From: Bacillus_BD oryzisoli | GTDB lineage: Bacteria; Bacillota; Bacilli; Bacillales; Cytobacillaceae | Assembly: GCF_036670025.1 (NCBI RefSeq) | Contig: NZ_CP137640.1 | Span: forward strand, 1,956,001-2,020,000 | Length of the DNA: 64,000 nucleotides | Reading direction: 5' to 3' | In this document: piece after piece, positions 9,310 through 18,060 of the stretch | Position numbering within the stretch: the first letter of the stretch is position 1 | Layout: each line of letters opens with the position of its first letter | Translations under genes and position numbers: made by a program | Notes under the pieces: model-generated | Told to the model about the DNA's origin: nothing | Databases searched by the model: none | What the model saw: only the letters and a program-made list of their open reading frames with translations

Positions 9310-9588
9310 AAAATATCTAAATCGTTGAGTAAGAGTAGTACACGTTGTTCTTCGTTACAGAGAGCCGGGAATGGTGTGAACCGGTACGAATACATCGCTG
9401 GAATGGACTTACGAGAGGCAGCCTGAAACCCTAGTAGGGCTGAACGGAATTCCACCGTTAAAGGGATAGGGTATAGAAATTTTGTATCCGAAAAGAGAAA
9501 GCCTTAAGTGGGCTTTAACAGAGGTGGCACCGCGGTCATAAATCGTCCTCTATTCACATTATTTATATGTGGATAGGGGACTTTTTTA
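9310..9588 (+). promoter_or_regulatory. T-box riboswitch 2 (Trp specifier) of the trp operon
   Basis: A second full T-box directly after the first. The specifier loop GAA-TGG-AC has TGG at 9404-9406 (Trp). The T-box motif AACAGAGGTGGCACCGCGG is at 9517-9535, with its terminator at 9545-9587. The Stem I sequences of the two elements are clearly different, so this is not a recent exact duplication. No separate promoter was seen between them, so the polymerase would pass both checks in series. Confidence 0.9.
9545..9587 (+). terminator. Regulated terminator of T-box 2
   Basis: The GTCCTCTATTCACAT arm pairs with ATGTGGATAGGGGAC, then TTTTTT. It lies 31 bases before the trpE start. Confidence 0.88.
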
Positions 9589-9617
9589 TTTTATAAATAA
9601 ATGGAGGGTAAATTGTT

Positions 9618-11030
9618 ATGAATTCGTTTAGTAGAGAAGAGCTGAGTTTAGATGCATTGATTATTGAGGAAATTGAAGGAGATACGCTGACACCCATATC
9701 CATTTACCAAAAATTAAAGGGTAAAAAGAAATTCTTGCTTGAAAGCTCGTTAAAGCATGAGAACTCAGGTCGCTTTTCCTTTATCGGTGCAGAACCATTT
9801 ATGGAGCTGATAGGTAATGGAAATAGCAGTCAAATTATTATAAATAATGAACATAAATATATAAATCAAAAACCTTTAGAGGTGCTAAAAACATTATTGC
9901 CTGAAGAGTCTCCTAAGCCGGAGCCGTTATTTCCATTTATCGGTGGAGCAGTAGGGTATGCCGGTTACGATGCCATCCGTCAATATGAAAAGATCGGTGA
10001 GATTCCTAACGATGAATTAATGCTCCCAGATGTCCACTTTTTATTCTTTGAAGTCTTGGTTGTGTTTGATCATCTTGAGCAAAAGGTTTATATAGTTGCA
10101 TCTCAGCAGCCAAACGGTTCAACTCTTGAAGAACTAGCAAACCAAATTGAGCACATAAATGGACAAATAACAAAGGGAGTGGCTGAAGATGTTGTTAAGG
10201 AAGTCAACCTTTCAGCTTTTCAAGCATCCATTCCAAAAGAGCAATTTATGAATCATGTCGAAAAGGCAAAAAAATACATTGAAGATGGCGACATTTTCCA
10301 AGTTGTATTATCGCAGCGATTAAAAGCGGAACTAGAAGGAGAACCATTCTCATTGTACCGAAAACTAAGAGTAAAAAATCCTTCACCGTATATGTATTAT
10401 TTCGATTTTCAAGCTTATTCGATAGCCGGGGTCTCACCTGAGAGCTTGATTAAGGTAAAAGGAAGACAGGTCATCACGAATCCGATTGCCGGTACAAGAC
10501 CTAGGGGAGCAAATGAAGAAGAGGATAGACGCTTGGCAGAGGATTTACTGGCTGATGAAAAGGAATTGGCTGAGCATAAAATGCTCGTTGACTTAGGCCG
10601 AAATGATCTAGGTCGCGTTTGTGAATTTGGTTCTGTCCAAGTGACGAAGTTCCTTGAAATTGAAAAATACAAGCATGTAATGCATCTTGTTTCAGAGGTG
10701 GAAGGAAATTTGGTGGAAAATTACTCTCCAATCGATGCCTTAATTTCGTGTTTACCAGCTGGAACAGTCTCGGGAGCCCCGAAAATTAGGGCAATGGAAA
10801 TTATCAATGAAATGGAGAACAGTAAAAGAGGCATTTATTCGGGCGCAATCGGATATGTTTCAGCAAACGGAAATCTTGATTTTGCTTTAGCGATACGCAC
10901 GATGGTGATCAAGGGAAAGGAAGCCTATATTCAGGCTGGAGCAGGGATTGTGTATGATTCCATTCCTGAAAAAGAATATGAAGAAACACTTCATAAATTA
11001 AGAATGTTTTTGGGAGGGGACAGTAAATGA
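9618..11030 (+). CDS. trpE: Anthranilate synthase component I
   Basis: 470 residues of the chorismate-binding family. It forms anthranilate from chorismate using ammonia from TrpG. The N-terminal domain carries the LLES element used for tryptophan feedback inhibition (near residue 40). The C-terminal catalytic domain has PSPYMYY, GTRPRG, DLGRNDLGRVC and the CLPAGTVSGAPKIRAMEII signature. GGAGGG precedes the ATG. It overlaps trpG by 4 bases. Transcription is gated by the two T-boxes upstream, not by the TRAP-site leader known from B. subtilis (no repeated GAG/TAG run seen). Confidence 0.95.
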   Translation: MNSFSREELSLDALIIEEIEGDTLTPISIYQKLKGKKKFLLESSLKHENSGRFSFIGAEPFMELIGNGNSSQIIINNEHKYINQKPLEVLKTLLPEESPKPEPLFPFIGGAVGYAGYDAIRQYEKIGEIPNDELMLPDVHFLFFEVLVVFDHLEQKVYIVASQQPNGSTLEELANQIEHINGQITKGVAEDVVKEVNLSAFQASIPKEQFMNHVEKAKKYIEDGDIFQVVLSQRLKAELEGEPFSLYRKLRVKNPSPYMYYFDFQAYSIAGVSPESLIKVKGRQVITNPIAGTRPRGANEEEDRRLAEDLLADEKELAEHKMLVDLGRNDLGRVCEFGSVQVTKFLEIEKYKHVMHLVSEVEGNLVENYSPIDALISCLPAGTVSGAPKIRAMEIINEMENSKRGIYSGAIGYVSANGNLDFALAIRTMVIKGKEAYIQAGAGIVYDSIPEKEYEETLHKLRMFLGGDSK

Positions 11031-11614
11031 TTTTATTAATTGATAATTATGACTCCTTTACGTATAACCTTTATCAATATCTTGGAGAACTAGGTGAAAA
11101 TCTTGTTGTAAAAAGAAATGATGGTTTAACAATTAATGAAATTGAAAAACTCAAGCCGGAGGCCATTGTCATTTCTCCGGGGCCAGGCAGACCGGAGCAT
11201 GCAGGAATTTGTGTTGAAGCAATCCAATCCTTTTACGAAAGAATTCCGATTCTCGGCATATGTCTTGGCCATCAGGCTATCGGATACAGTTTTGGGGCTG
11301 TTATAAAAAAGGCTGAAAAAATCATGCATGGAAAGGTTTCACAAATTCGCCATTCAGAAAAGGATTTATTCCATGCCCTGCCCCAGGATATTGAAGTAAT
11401 GCGTTATCACTCATTAGTGATTCAAAAGGGTAGCTTGCCAAACGAGTTTGAGGAAACAGCCCTTTCGATTGATGATGAAGAGATTATGGCGATTAAACAT
11501 AAGGACTTTCCGTTATATGGGATGCAATTTCATCCTGAATCAATTGGAACCGGTGATGGTAAGAAAATGTTAGCTAATTTTTTATCCGAAATCAGAAAGG
11601 AAGTTGCGATATGA
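11027..11614 (+). CDS. trpG: Anthranilate synthase component II (glutamine amidotransferase)
   Basis: 195-residue class I glutamine amidotransferase. Cys nucleophile is in GICLGHQAIG, and the His-Glu pair in QFHPESIGT. It supplies ammonia to TrpE. It is coupled to trpE and trpD by 4-base overlaps. In B. subtilis the equivalent subunit (pabA) sits in the folate operon and serves both pathways; here the gene lies within trp. It could still also serve PabB. Confidence 0.93.
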   Translation: MILLIDNYDSFTYNLYQYLGELGENLVVKRNDGLTINEIEKLKPEAIVISPGPGRPEHAGICVEAIQSFYERIPILGICLGHQAIGYSFGAVIKKAEKIMHGKVSQIRHSEKDLFHALPQDIEVMRYHSLVIQKGSLPNEFEETALSIDDEEIMAIKHKDFPLYGMQFHPESIGTGDGKKMLANFLSEIRKEVAI

Positions 11615-12633
11615 AAGAAATATTAGTTCGTTTAACGGCAGGAGAAGCATTAACAGATCAGGAAATTAAGAAGGCTATGGAGCGTTTATTTTCCGATGAT
11701 ATTACGGACAGTGAAATTTCAGCTTTTCTAATCGGCTTAAAAACAAAAGGGGAAACGGTTGATGAAATAGCAGGGCTTGTAAACGGCATTCGTGCAAATG
11801 CATTAAAGTTCAAGAAGAAATTTCCAGATGTTATGGATAATTGCGGTACCGGCGGTGATGGAGTCAAAAGCTTTAATGTAAGCTCAACTTCAGCGTTTGT
11901 CATTGCAGCAGCAGGCATACCGGTTGCAAAGCATGGAAACCGCAGTGTATCAAGTAAAACTGGCAGTGCAGATGTGCTGGAAGAGCTGGGAATTGAATTG
12001 AACCTCTCCTCTGAAAGAATCGAAGAAATCATTGAAGAAGTAGGCATTGCCTTTTTGTTTGCGCCAAACGTCCATCCGAAAATCAAACGAATCCAAAAGG
12101 TTCGCAAGGATTTAGGGATTCCAACCGTATTTAATCTTTTAGGTCCTTTAATGAACCCAGTTGATTTAGATACACAATTTTTAGGTGTGTACCGTCGGGA
12201 TTTAGCGAAGATGTTTGCGGAAGTCCTTCATGCCTTGGGACGAAAACGGGCTGTTGTCTTAAACGGTGCGGGATCAATGGATGAGGCATCACTTCAAGGT
12301 GACAACTATTTAGTTATTCTGGAAAATGGCGTTATCAGTGAAAAAACGCTTCATCCAGAAGAAGTGGGGTTACCGGTTTATCCGAATGAAGCAATTGTCG
12401 GCGGTTACGCACGTGAAAATGCCGAAATATTGCGAAATGTCTTAAAAGGGAAAAAAGGAGCCTACCGCGATACTGTATTACTAAATGCCGGCATCGGTAT
12501 TTATGTTGGAGGTAAAGCAGATAGTATTCAACATGGTGTCGAAATGGCGGAGGAATTAATCGATTCAGGAGCAGCGCTTGAAAAACTAAATCGCTTGATT
12601 GAAGTAAGCAAATTAAAGTCAGAGGTGATATAA
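11611..12633 (+). CDS. trpD: Anthranilate phosphoribosyltransferase
   Basis: 340 residues, full length. It transfers phosphoribose from PRPP to anthranilate. It shows the glycine-rich CGTGGDG PRPP loop, the KHGNRSVSSKTGSADVLE anthranilate/phosphate segment, and the downstream NLLGPLMNP. The start overlaps the trpG stop, and the stop abuts the trpC start. Confidence 0.95.
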   Translation: MKEILVRLTAGEALTDQEIKKAMERLFSDDITDSEISAFLIGLKTKGETVDEIAGLVNGIRANALKFKKKFPDVMDNCGTGGDGVKSFNVSSTSAFVIAAAGIPVAKHGNRSVSSKTGSADVLEELGIELNLSSERIEEIIEEVGIAFLFAPNVHPKIKRIQKVRKDLGIPTVFNLLGPLMNPVDLDTQFLGVYRRDLAKMFAEVLHALGRKRAVVLNGAGSMDEASLQGDNYLVILENGVISEKTLHPEEVGLPVYPNEAIVGGYARENAEILRNVLKGKKGAYRDTVLLNAGIGIYVGGKADSIQHGVEMAEELIDSGAALEKLNRLIEVSKLKSEVI

Positions 12634-13428
12634 GTGGCAACGATTTTAGATACCATTTTAGCAGAGAAAAAAGTAGAGGTTGAACATTTATATAGGAATC
12701 AAGTAGAGGTTACAGAGGAAAGCAGCCATCCACAGCTTTCTTTTCTGTCGATTCTCAAAAAGGCAGAGGATTTGGCAATCATTGCTGAATTTAAACGGGC
12801 CAGCCCATCAAAAGGGGTTATTAACTCAGGATTAGATCCTGCCGACCAGGCTAGCACCTACATTCAATATGGTGCGAGTGCTGTTTCGGTATTGACAGAT
12901 AAACGTTTCTTTAAAGGAAGTTTCACGGATTTAGAAAAAGTGCGAAATGCCATTAATGCTCCAATTCTTTGTAAGGATTTCGTTGTTGATTCAATCCAAA
13001 TAGATGTTGCAAAAGCATCCGGAGCGAACATTGTATTACTGATTGCGGCAGCGATGAAGGAGGAAAAGCTGGCTGAACTGTATCAATATGCTAAAGCGAA
13101 AAATCTTGATGTCTTATTGGAAGTGCATAATGAAGAAGAATTAGAAACTGCACTTAGAGTCGGAGCGAAAATAATCGGCGTGAATAACCGAAATTTAAAG
13201 AACTTTGAAGTGGATCTTTCAGTAACAGAAAAGCTTGGTCCTATCGTTAAAAAGGCAGGGGCTTATTTAATCAGCGAAAGCGGTATTAAAACGATTGACG
13301 ATGTAAAACGGGTTATCGATGCAGGGGCAAATGGAATATTAGTCGGTGAAACCTTTATGAAAGCAGAAAATCTTGCTCGGACATTACAGGAAATGAAGCT
13401 GCCGATTCAAAAGGATGCCAAAATATGA
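12634..13428 (+). CDS. trpC: Indole-3-glycerol phosphate synthase
   Basis: 264 residues, TIM barrel, monofunctional as in other Bacilli. Typical strand ends are IAEFKRASPSKG, LCKDFVVD, LLEVHNEEE, GVNNRNLKNFEVD and ISESGI. The start codon is GTG with AGAGGTG just upstream. It closes the ring to indole-3-glycerol phosphate from CdRP made by TrpF. It overlaps trpF by 4 bases. Confidence 0.95.
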   Translation: MATILDTILAEKKVEVEHLYRNQVEVTEESSHPQLSFLSILKKAEDLAIIAEFKRASPSKGVINSGLDPADQASTYIQYGASAVSVLTDKRFFKGSFTDLEKVRNAINAPILCKDFVVDSIQIDVAKASGANIVLLIAAAMKEEKLAELYQYAKAKNLDVLLEVHNEEELETALRVGAKIIGVNNRNLKNFEVDLSVTEKLGPIVKKAGAYLISESGIKTIDDVKRVIDAGANGILVGETFMKAENLARTLQEMKLPIQKDAKI

Positions 13429-14048
13429 AAGTAAAAATATGCGGCTTGCAAAATGTGGAACCAGCATTATTTGCTGTTAGAAACGGCGCTGATGCAATAG
13501 GGTTTGTTTTTGCAGAGAGTAAGCGTCAAATTACGCCCCTAATGGCAAAACAGATTATTTCCGCATTGCCGAAAGAAGTAAAAAAAGTAGGGGTATTTGT
13601 TAATCCAACTATGGAAGAAATTGAGAAAATTGTATCTGAAACAGGTATTGATACGGTTCAGCTTCATGGCAATGAAACCCCAGAATTTTGTCAATCGATT
13701 CCATATCCGATCATAAAGGCCTTTAGTATAGAGTCTGCCCGAGACTTGGAAAAAATTCATACTTACCCATGTGAATTTGTTCTTTTAGACGGACCAAAAG
13801 GCAAATATCATGGTGGAAACGGGATTGCCTTTGATTGGAATATTTTATCCTGCTTTGACTTCAAAGAGAAAAAAGTCATATTGGCCGGAGGGTTAAATCC
13901 AGAAAATGCAGCCGCGGCTCTGAAAACCAACGCTTATATGTTAGATGTGTCAAGCGGGGTTGAAAGTAATGGACAGAAGGATCTGAATAAAATAAAGAAA
14001 TTTTTAGATTGTGTAAAAAATACGCAGCCAATGGAGGAAATCAAATGA
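13425..14048 (+). CDS. trpF: Phosphoribosylanthranilate isomerase
   Basis: 207 residues with a small TIM barrel. It begins with KVKICGLQ, has VQLHGNE in the middle and ends with the LAGGLNPENAA phosphate-binding region and LDVSSGVES. It performs the Amadori rearrangement of PRA to CdRP. It overlaps trpC and trpB by 4 bases each. Confidence 0.95.
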   Translation: MKVKICGLQNVEPALFAVRNGADAIGFVFAESKRQITPLMAKQIISALPKEVKKVGVFVNPTMEEIEKIVSETGIDTVQLHGNETPEFCQSIPYPIIKAFSIESARDLEKIHTYPCEFVLLDGPKGKYHGGNGIAFDWNILSCFDFKEKKVILAGGLNPENAAAALKTNAYMLDVSSGVESNGQKDLNKIKKFLDCVKNTQPMEEIK

Positions 14049-15244
14049 GCACATATACAATGCCGGATCAAACAGGTCATTTTGGACAATTTGGAGGCCG
14101 CTATATACCAGAAACGCTGATGTCAGCGATTCTGGAATTAGAGGAAGAATACAAGAAAGCTAGACAGGATGAGGATTTCTATAAGCAGCTTAACTACTTG
14201 TTGAAGGATTATGTAGGACGCGAAACATCGCTTTATTATGCAAAGAATCTAACCAAAAAGGCAGGCGGCGCGAAAATTTATTTAAAGCGGGAAGATTTAA
14301 ATCATACAGGTGCACATAAAATCAATAATACGATCGGTCAGGCGCTTCTTGCCGTCCGGATGGGAAAAAGAAAAATTATTGCCGAAACAGGAGCTGGACA
14401 ACATGGAGTGGCAACAGCAACGGTTTGTGCACTCTTAAATTTAGAATGTATGATCTTTATGGGGGAAGAGGATATTAAGCGCCAGCAGCTGAACGTTTTT
14501 CGGATGGAGCTTTTAGGTGCAAAAGTGGTTAGTGTGACATCTGGCAGCAGAACATTAAAGGACGCCACTAATGAAGCCCTACGTTACTGGGTTGCAAATG
14601 TCAATGATACGCACTATATTATCGGCTCTGTTATGGGTCCGCATCCTTTCCCTATGATCGTCCGCGATTTTCAAAGTGTCATAGGAAAAGAAACGAAAGA
14701 GCAATATGTTGAAAAAGAGGGAAAACTCCCAGATGCATTGATTGCTTGTATTGGCGGCGGCAGTAATTCAATGGGGATGTTTTATCCTTTTATAGAGGAT
14801 AGCGATGTGAAGTTGTATGGAGTCGAAGCTGCCGGACAGGGAATTGATACTAATTACCATGCTGCATCTCTGACAAAAGGAAAGCCGGGTGTACTGCACG
14901 GGGCATCCATGTATTTGCTGCAAAATGAAGATGGGCAAATTCAAGAGGCGCATTCCATTTCAGCCGGCCTTGATTATCCGGGGGTTGGACCAGAGCATAG
15001 CTACTTGAAGGATCTAGGCCGTGTCAAATATGATTCAATTACTGATGCAGAGGCTTTAGCCGCCTTGCAAACATTATCTCAAGTTGAGGGGATCATCCCA
15101 GCCTTAGAAAGTGCACATGCTGTTGCCTATGCGATGAAGCTGGCGCCAACGATGAAACAGGATGAAGGAATTGTTGTTTGCTTATCAGGCAGAGGAGATA
15201 AAGATGTTGAAGCTGTAAAAGCTTATTTGGAAGGGGAAAACTAA
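14045..15244 (+). CDS. trpB: Tryptophan synthase beta chain
   Basis: 399 residues, PLP-dependent. The PLP lysine is in HTGAHKINN, the GAGQHG loop follows, and the phosphate-binding segment is GGGSNSMG. It condenses indole with serine. The ATG at 14045 overlaps the trpF stop (ATGA) with GGAGG upstream; the longer reading from 14009 has no such support. It sits one base from trpA, with which it forms the alpha2-beta2 complex. Confidence 0.95.
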   Translation: MSTYTMPDQTGHFGQFGGRYIPETLMSAILELEEEYKKARQDEDFYKQLNYLLKDYVGRETSLYYAKNLTKKAGGAKIYLKREDLNHTGAHKINNTIGQALLAVRMGKRKIIAETGAGQHGVATATVCALLNLECMIFMGEEDIKRQQLNVFRMELLGAKVVSVTSGSRTLKDATNEALRYWVANVNDTHYIIGSVMGPHPFPMIVRDFQSVIGKETKEQYVEKEGKLPDALIACIGGGSNSMGMFYPFIEDSDVKLYGVEAAGQGIDTNYHAASLTKGKPGVLHGASMYLLQNEDGQIQEAHSISAGLDYPGVGPEHSYLKDLGRVKYDSITDAEALAALQTLSQVEGIIPALESAHAVAYAMKLAPTMKQDEGIVVCLSGRGDKDVEAVKAYLEGEN

Positions 15245-15245
15245 G

Positions 15246-16025
15246 ATGAATCGTTTGGAAAAAGCATTGCAAAACGTAAAGCTTGGACACGAAAAGGGAT
15301 TTGTTCCTTATATTATGGCAGGAGATGGCGGGTTAGACGTACTTGAAAGCCAGATTCGCTTTTTAGAAGCTTGCGGCGCAACAGCTATTGAAATCGGTAT
15401 TCCTTTTTCCGATCCGGTTGCAGATGGTCCGGTTATTCAGCAGGCAGGAATTAGGGCGCTAAAAGCAGGAACGACTGTTAAGAACATTATCGATACAATT
15501 GAATCCTTCCGTGCTGAAGTGGAAATTCCGCTTATTTTTATGACTTATATGAATCCGATTTTAGCCTATGGCAAGGAAGTCTTTATTGCAGATTGTAAAA
15601 AAGCAGGTATTGATGGTTTAATTCTCCCTGATTTACCAATTGAAGAAGAGGAAATCCTTGCGCCAATCGCAGAAAACGCAGGTATCGAGATTATACGCTT
15701 AGTGACATTAAATAGTTCAGACGAAAGAATTAAAACCATTTCTAATAAAGGCTGTGGTTTCTTATATGCTGTAACAGTAAATGGAATTACAGGAGCAAGA
15801 CAAGGTTTTCATGAAGAACTTCATAAACACTTGCAGCGCGTAAAAGACATTTCCCCTCTGCCAGTTTTTGCTGGGTTTGGAATCTCAACCCCAGAGCATA
15901 TTAAAGAGATGACACAATTTTGTGATGGCGTCATAGTCGGGAGTAAAATTGTTGACCTTTTTTACCAAAAGGATGAGGCAAAAATAAAAGAATTAATTCA
16001 AACGGCTAAATCAGTATCCGTTTAA
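15246..16025 (+). CDS. trpA: Tryptophan synthase alpha chain
   Basis: 259 residues, TIM barrel. The catalytic Glu is in AIEIGIPFSDPVADGPVIQ (about residue 46) and the Asp in LILPDLPIEE. It cleaves indole-3-glycerol phosphate and passes indole to TrpB. It is the last trp gene. I see no clear terminator between its stop and the next gene, 108 bases on. Confidence 0.95.
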   Translation: MNRLEKALQNVKLGHEKGFVPYIMAGDGGLDVLESQIRFLEACGATAIEIGIPFSDPVADGPVIQQAGIRALKAGTTVKNIIDTIESFRAEVEIPLIFMTYMNPILAYGKEVFIADCKKAGIDGLILPDLPIEEEEILAPIAENAGIEIIRLVTLNSSDERIKTISNKGCGFLYAVTVNGITGARQGFHEELHKHLQRVKDISPLPVFAGFGISTPEHIKEMTQFCDGVIVGSKIVDLFYQKDEAKIKELIQTAKSVSV

Positions 16026-16133
16026 TTTTACTTAATCGTTGTAATTTACGAGGGTTGGGGAATAATAAGTAGAGAAATTAACTAGTGGTTATCAACATAG
16101 AGACAGCAAGGGATGCCAAAAGGAATGACAGCA

Positions 16134-16736
16134 ATGGAACAGAAAGATCAATATATGGAACATTTACATCGTTACATGGGGCATATTGAGTCCCAAGTAA
16201 ATAAAATTAATGCAACGATTCATGAGCATGACTGCTGCATTTTATCGGATCTTGATCAAATGCAAAGGCTTGTAACTGAAGCGCAAAATCTCGCTGCTGT
16301 TTATTATCTGCAATCATATTTAGCACCCTATACGAAGCAATATATTAATTTATCACTGGCAGCGCAGCACCTTTCAGAAAAACGGCATGGTGCGTTAATT
16401 GCCGTGGAACGATCAGACCGATTAGATCCATATATCCATAATGGAACGTTGATTGAGGCAGACATCAGCCATATTTTACTTGAAACGGTGTTTTATCCAG
16501 GGAATCCATTACATGACGGAGGAGTTGTCATTCGTGATGGCACGATTTATTCGGCAGGTAATATTTTTCCTGTAACAGATATTACGTATCAGCATCGCAA
16601 GCTTGGAACGAGACACCGTGCTGCGATCGGACTATCTGAAATAACGGATGCAGTGGTTATAGTGGTATCTGAAGAAACCGGCCGAATATCCTTTGCATTA
16701 AATGGGCAATTATTTGTCGTCCGAGCAAGCGTATAA
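16134..16736 (+). CDS. cdaS: CdaS-type diadenylate cyclase, sporulation-linked c-di-AMP synthase
   Basis: About 200 residues. The first 60 or so form predicted helices resembling the autoinhibitory helical domain of CdaS. The rest is a DAC (DisA_N) domain with the catalytic motifs HDGGVVIRDG and GTRHRAAIG. It makes c-di-AMP from two ATP. It lacks the membrane segments of CdaA and the DNA-binding part of DisA. ATG codons at 16113, 16125 and 16134 are in frame; I prefer 16134 because AAAGGA lies 9 bases upstream. In B. subtilis CdaS acts in the forespore. Its place right behind trpA is unusual. Confidence 0.88.
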   Translation: MEQKDQYMEHLHRYMGHIESQVNKINATIHEHDCCILSDLDQMQRLVTEAQNLAAVYYLQSYLAPYTKQYINLSLAAQHLSEKRHGALIAVERSDRLDPYIHNGTLIEADISHILLETVFYPGNPLHDGGVVIRDGTIYSAGNIFPVTDITYQHRKLGTRHRAAIGLSEITDAVVIVVSEETGRISFALNGQLFVVRASV

Positions 16737-16756
16737 GAAATTAGGAGGATGATTTA

Positions 16757-16795
16757 ATAAAAAAAACAGCCACAGGATTGTGGCTGTTTTTTTTA
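16757..16795. terminator. Bidirectional terminator between cdaS and the AI-2E permease
   Basis: AAAAAACAGCCACA / TGTGGCTGTTTTTT with a 4-base loop and A/T tracts on both sides. Its right end includes the stop codon of the convergent gene. Confidence 0.9.
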
Positions 16796-17899
16796 TCCAT
16801 CCGTATCGATGGTCGTTTTTCTTAATTGTAAAAAACGGACAAAGTTAAGGATAATTGTTTTTGTGACTGCATAGAAGGGAATGGCTAGTATCATTCCTAG
16901 GATACCGGCTAAATTTCCGGCAACAAGGAGAATGATAATGATGGTGGCTGGGTGAGTATCCAATCTTTTTCCCAGTATAAGCGGAGAAAGCACATTCCCC
17001 TCAACCTGCTGGGCAATTGTAATGACCACGATAACCAAAATTGCTTTTGTAGGTGAATCAAATAATGCAATAATAACGGCCGGCGCACCGCCCAAAAAAG
17101 GTCCGACATATGGAATAATATTTGTAACAGCAACGATTAAGGCCATGACCAGCGCATACGGCAGATCAATAATGACATAACCGATAAAGGAAAGGGTTCC
17201 TACAAATAAAGCAACGGTTACCTGACCGTTTATGTATGCGGCCAGTGTTTCGCCTGTTTCTTTCAATGTTTTTAAGCCTTCATCTCGATACGAATGGGGA
17301 AGAAATTTTGCAATTAAAGCCGGAAATTTGTCTCCATCCTTGAACATATAAAATAACAAAAAAGGAACGGTCACAATGGTAATAGCAATATCGGCTACTA
17401 CACCGACAATGCTTGAGATGCTGTTTGTGATTCTCGTAGGAAGTGTGGCAGCATAATTATTAAGTTCTTCTACAATATTGCTTATCGAAATATAGTCTTG
17501 TGTCATGACCCACTTGAATTGTTCCGAGTCGGAAAGCTGATCTAAAAATAACATCGTTTGCCGATAATACCTTGGAACATCATTTACGAAGGCTGTTACC
17601 TGCTTTGAAATCATGGGAATCAGATTGCCGATAATGAGGCCGATCAGGCCGATAATCACAACATAAATCACAATAATCGCGAGTAAACGCGGTAATTTAA
17701 GTCGTTGAAGATACCCGACAAAGGGATTTAATAGAAAAAATAAAAAACCAGATATAAGGATTGGAAAAAATAATGTCGAGAAGAAAATCCCTATTGGTTC
17801 AAATAGAAATGAGATTTTAGTTGATAAATAAATAATGCCAATGATAATTAATATTTGCAGTGTCCAATATTGAAATTTCTTTTTTGCCAAATGTTTCAC
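16793..17899 (-). CDS. AI-2E family transporter (putative permease)
   Basis: 368 residues with about eight membrane segments and a large extracytoplasmic loop after the first three. The PF01594 hallmark region GNVLSPLILGKRLDTHPATIIIILL lies toward the C-terminus. Members include TqsA and Bacillus YueF/YdbI/YtvI; some act as Na+/H+ antiporters, most are uncharacterised. It is monocistronic. A hairpin with U-run upstream on this strand (17983-18010) separates it from the UPF0210 gene. Confidence 0.82.
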   Translation of the reverse strand: MKHLAKKKFQYWTLQILIIIGIIYLSTKISFLFEPIGIFFSTLFFPILISGFLFFLLNPFVGYLQRLKLPRLLAIIVIYVVIIGLIGLIIGNLIPMISKQVTAFVNDVPRYYRQTMLFLDQLSDSEQFKWVMTQDYISISNIVEELNNYAATLPTRITNSISSIVGVVADIAITIVTVPFLLFYMFKDGDKFPALIAKFLPHSYRDEGLKTLKETGETLAAYINGQVTVALFVGTLSFIGYVIIDLPYALVMALIVAVTNIIPYVGPFLGGAPAVIIALFDSPTKAILVIVVITIAQQVEGNVLSPLILGKRLDTHPATIIIILLVAGNLAGILGMILAIPFYAVTKTIILNFVRFLQLRKTTIDTDG

Positions 17900-17982
17900 C
17901 TTTTCTTCTAAGATAGGATTATTATAACAAAAATAGCGTTATTTACATAATTTTTAAACGAATCTGATGTTAGAATTGGATA

Positions 17983-18010
17983 CAAAAAAGCTTGGATATG
18001 TATCCAAGCC
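17983..18010 (-). terminator. Terminator of the ACT-UPF0210 operon
   Basis: On the minus strand GGCTTGGATA pairs with TATCCAAGC across a 2-base loop and is followed by six T. It lies about 40 bases after the UPF0210 stop. Confidence 0.85.
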
Positions 18011-18030
18011 AAGGAATGTAATCTGTATAC

Positions 18031-18060
18031 ATTAATTAATTAATTAATTAATTAATTAAT
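18031..18060. repeat. Tetranucleotide microsatellite (ATTA), 7.5 copies
   Basis: A perfect period-4 run of 30 bases directly beyond, and including, the stop codon of the minus-strand UPF0210 gene. Copy-number changes would leave the protein unaltered, since the first repeat unit already contains the stop. Confidence 0.95.

Noticed and set aside
9234..9455. Minus-strand ORF in the trp leader
   Set aside because: It overlaps both T-box elements, whose RNA motifs explain the sequence.
9022..9588. TRAP-regulated trp attenuator as in B. subtilis
   Set aside because: No series of GAG/TAG triplets spaced by 2-3 bases; two T-boxes are present instead.
11658..12107. 149-residue minus-strand ORF within trpD
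   Set aside because: Antisense shadow of a fully conserved trpD; no SD.
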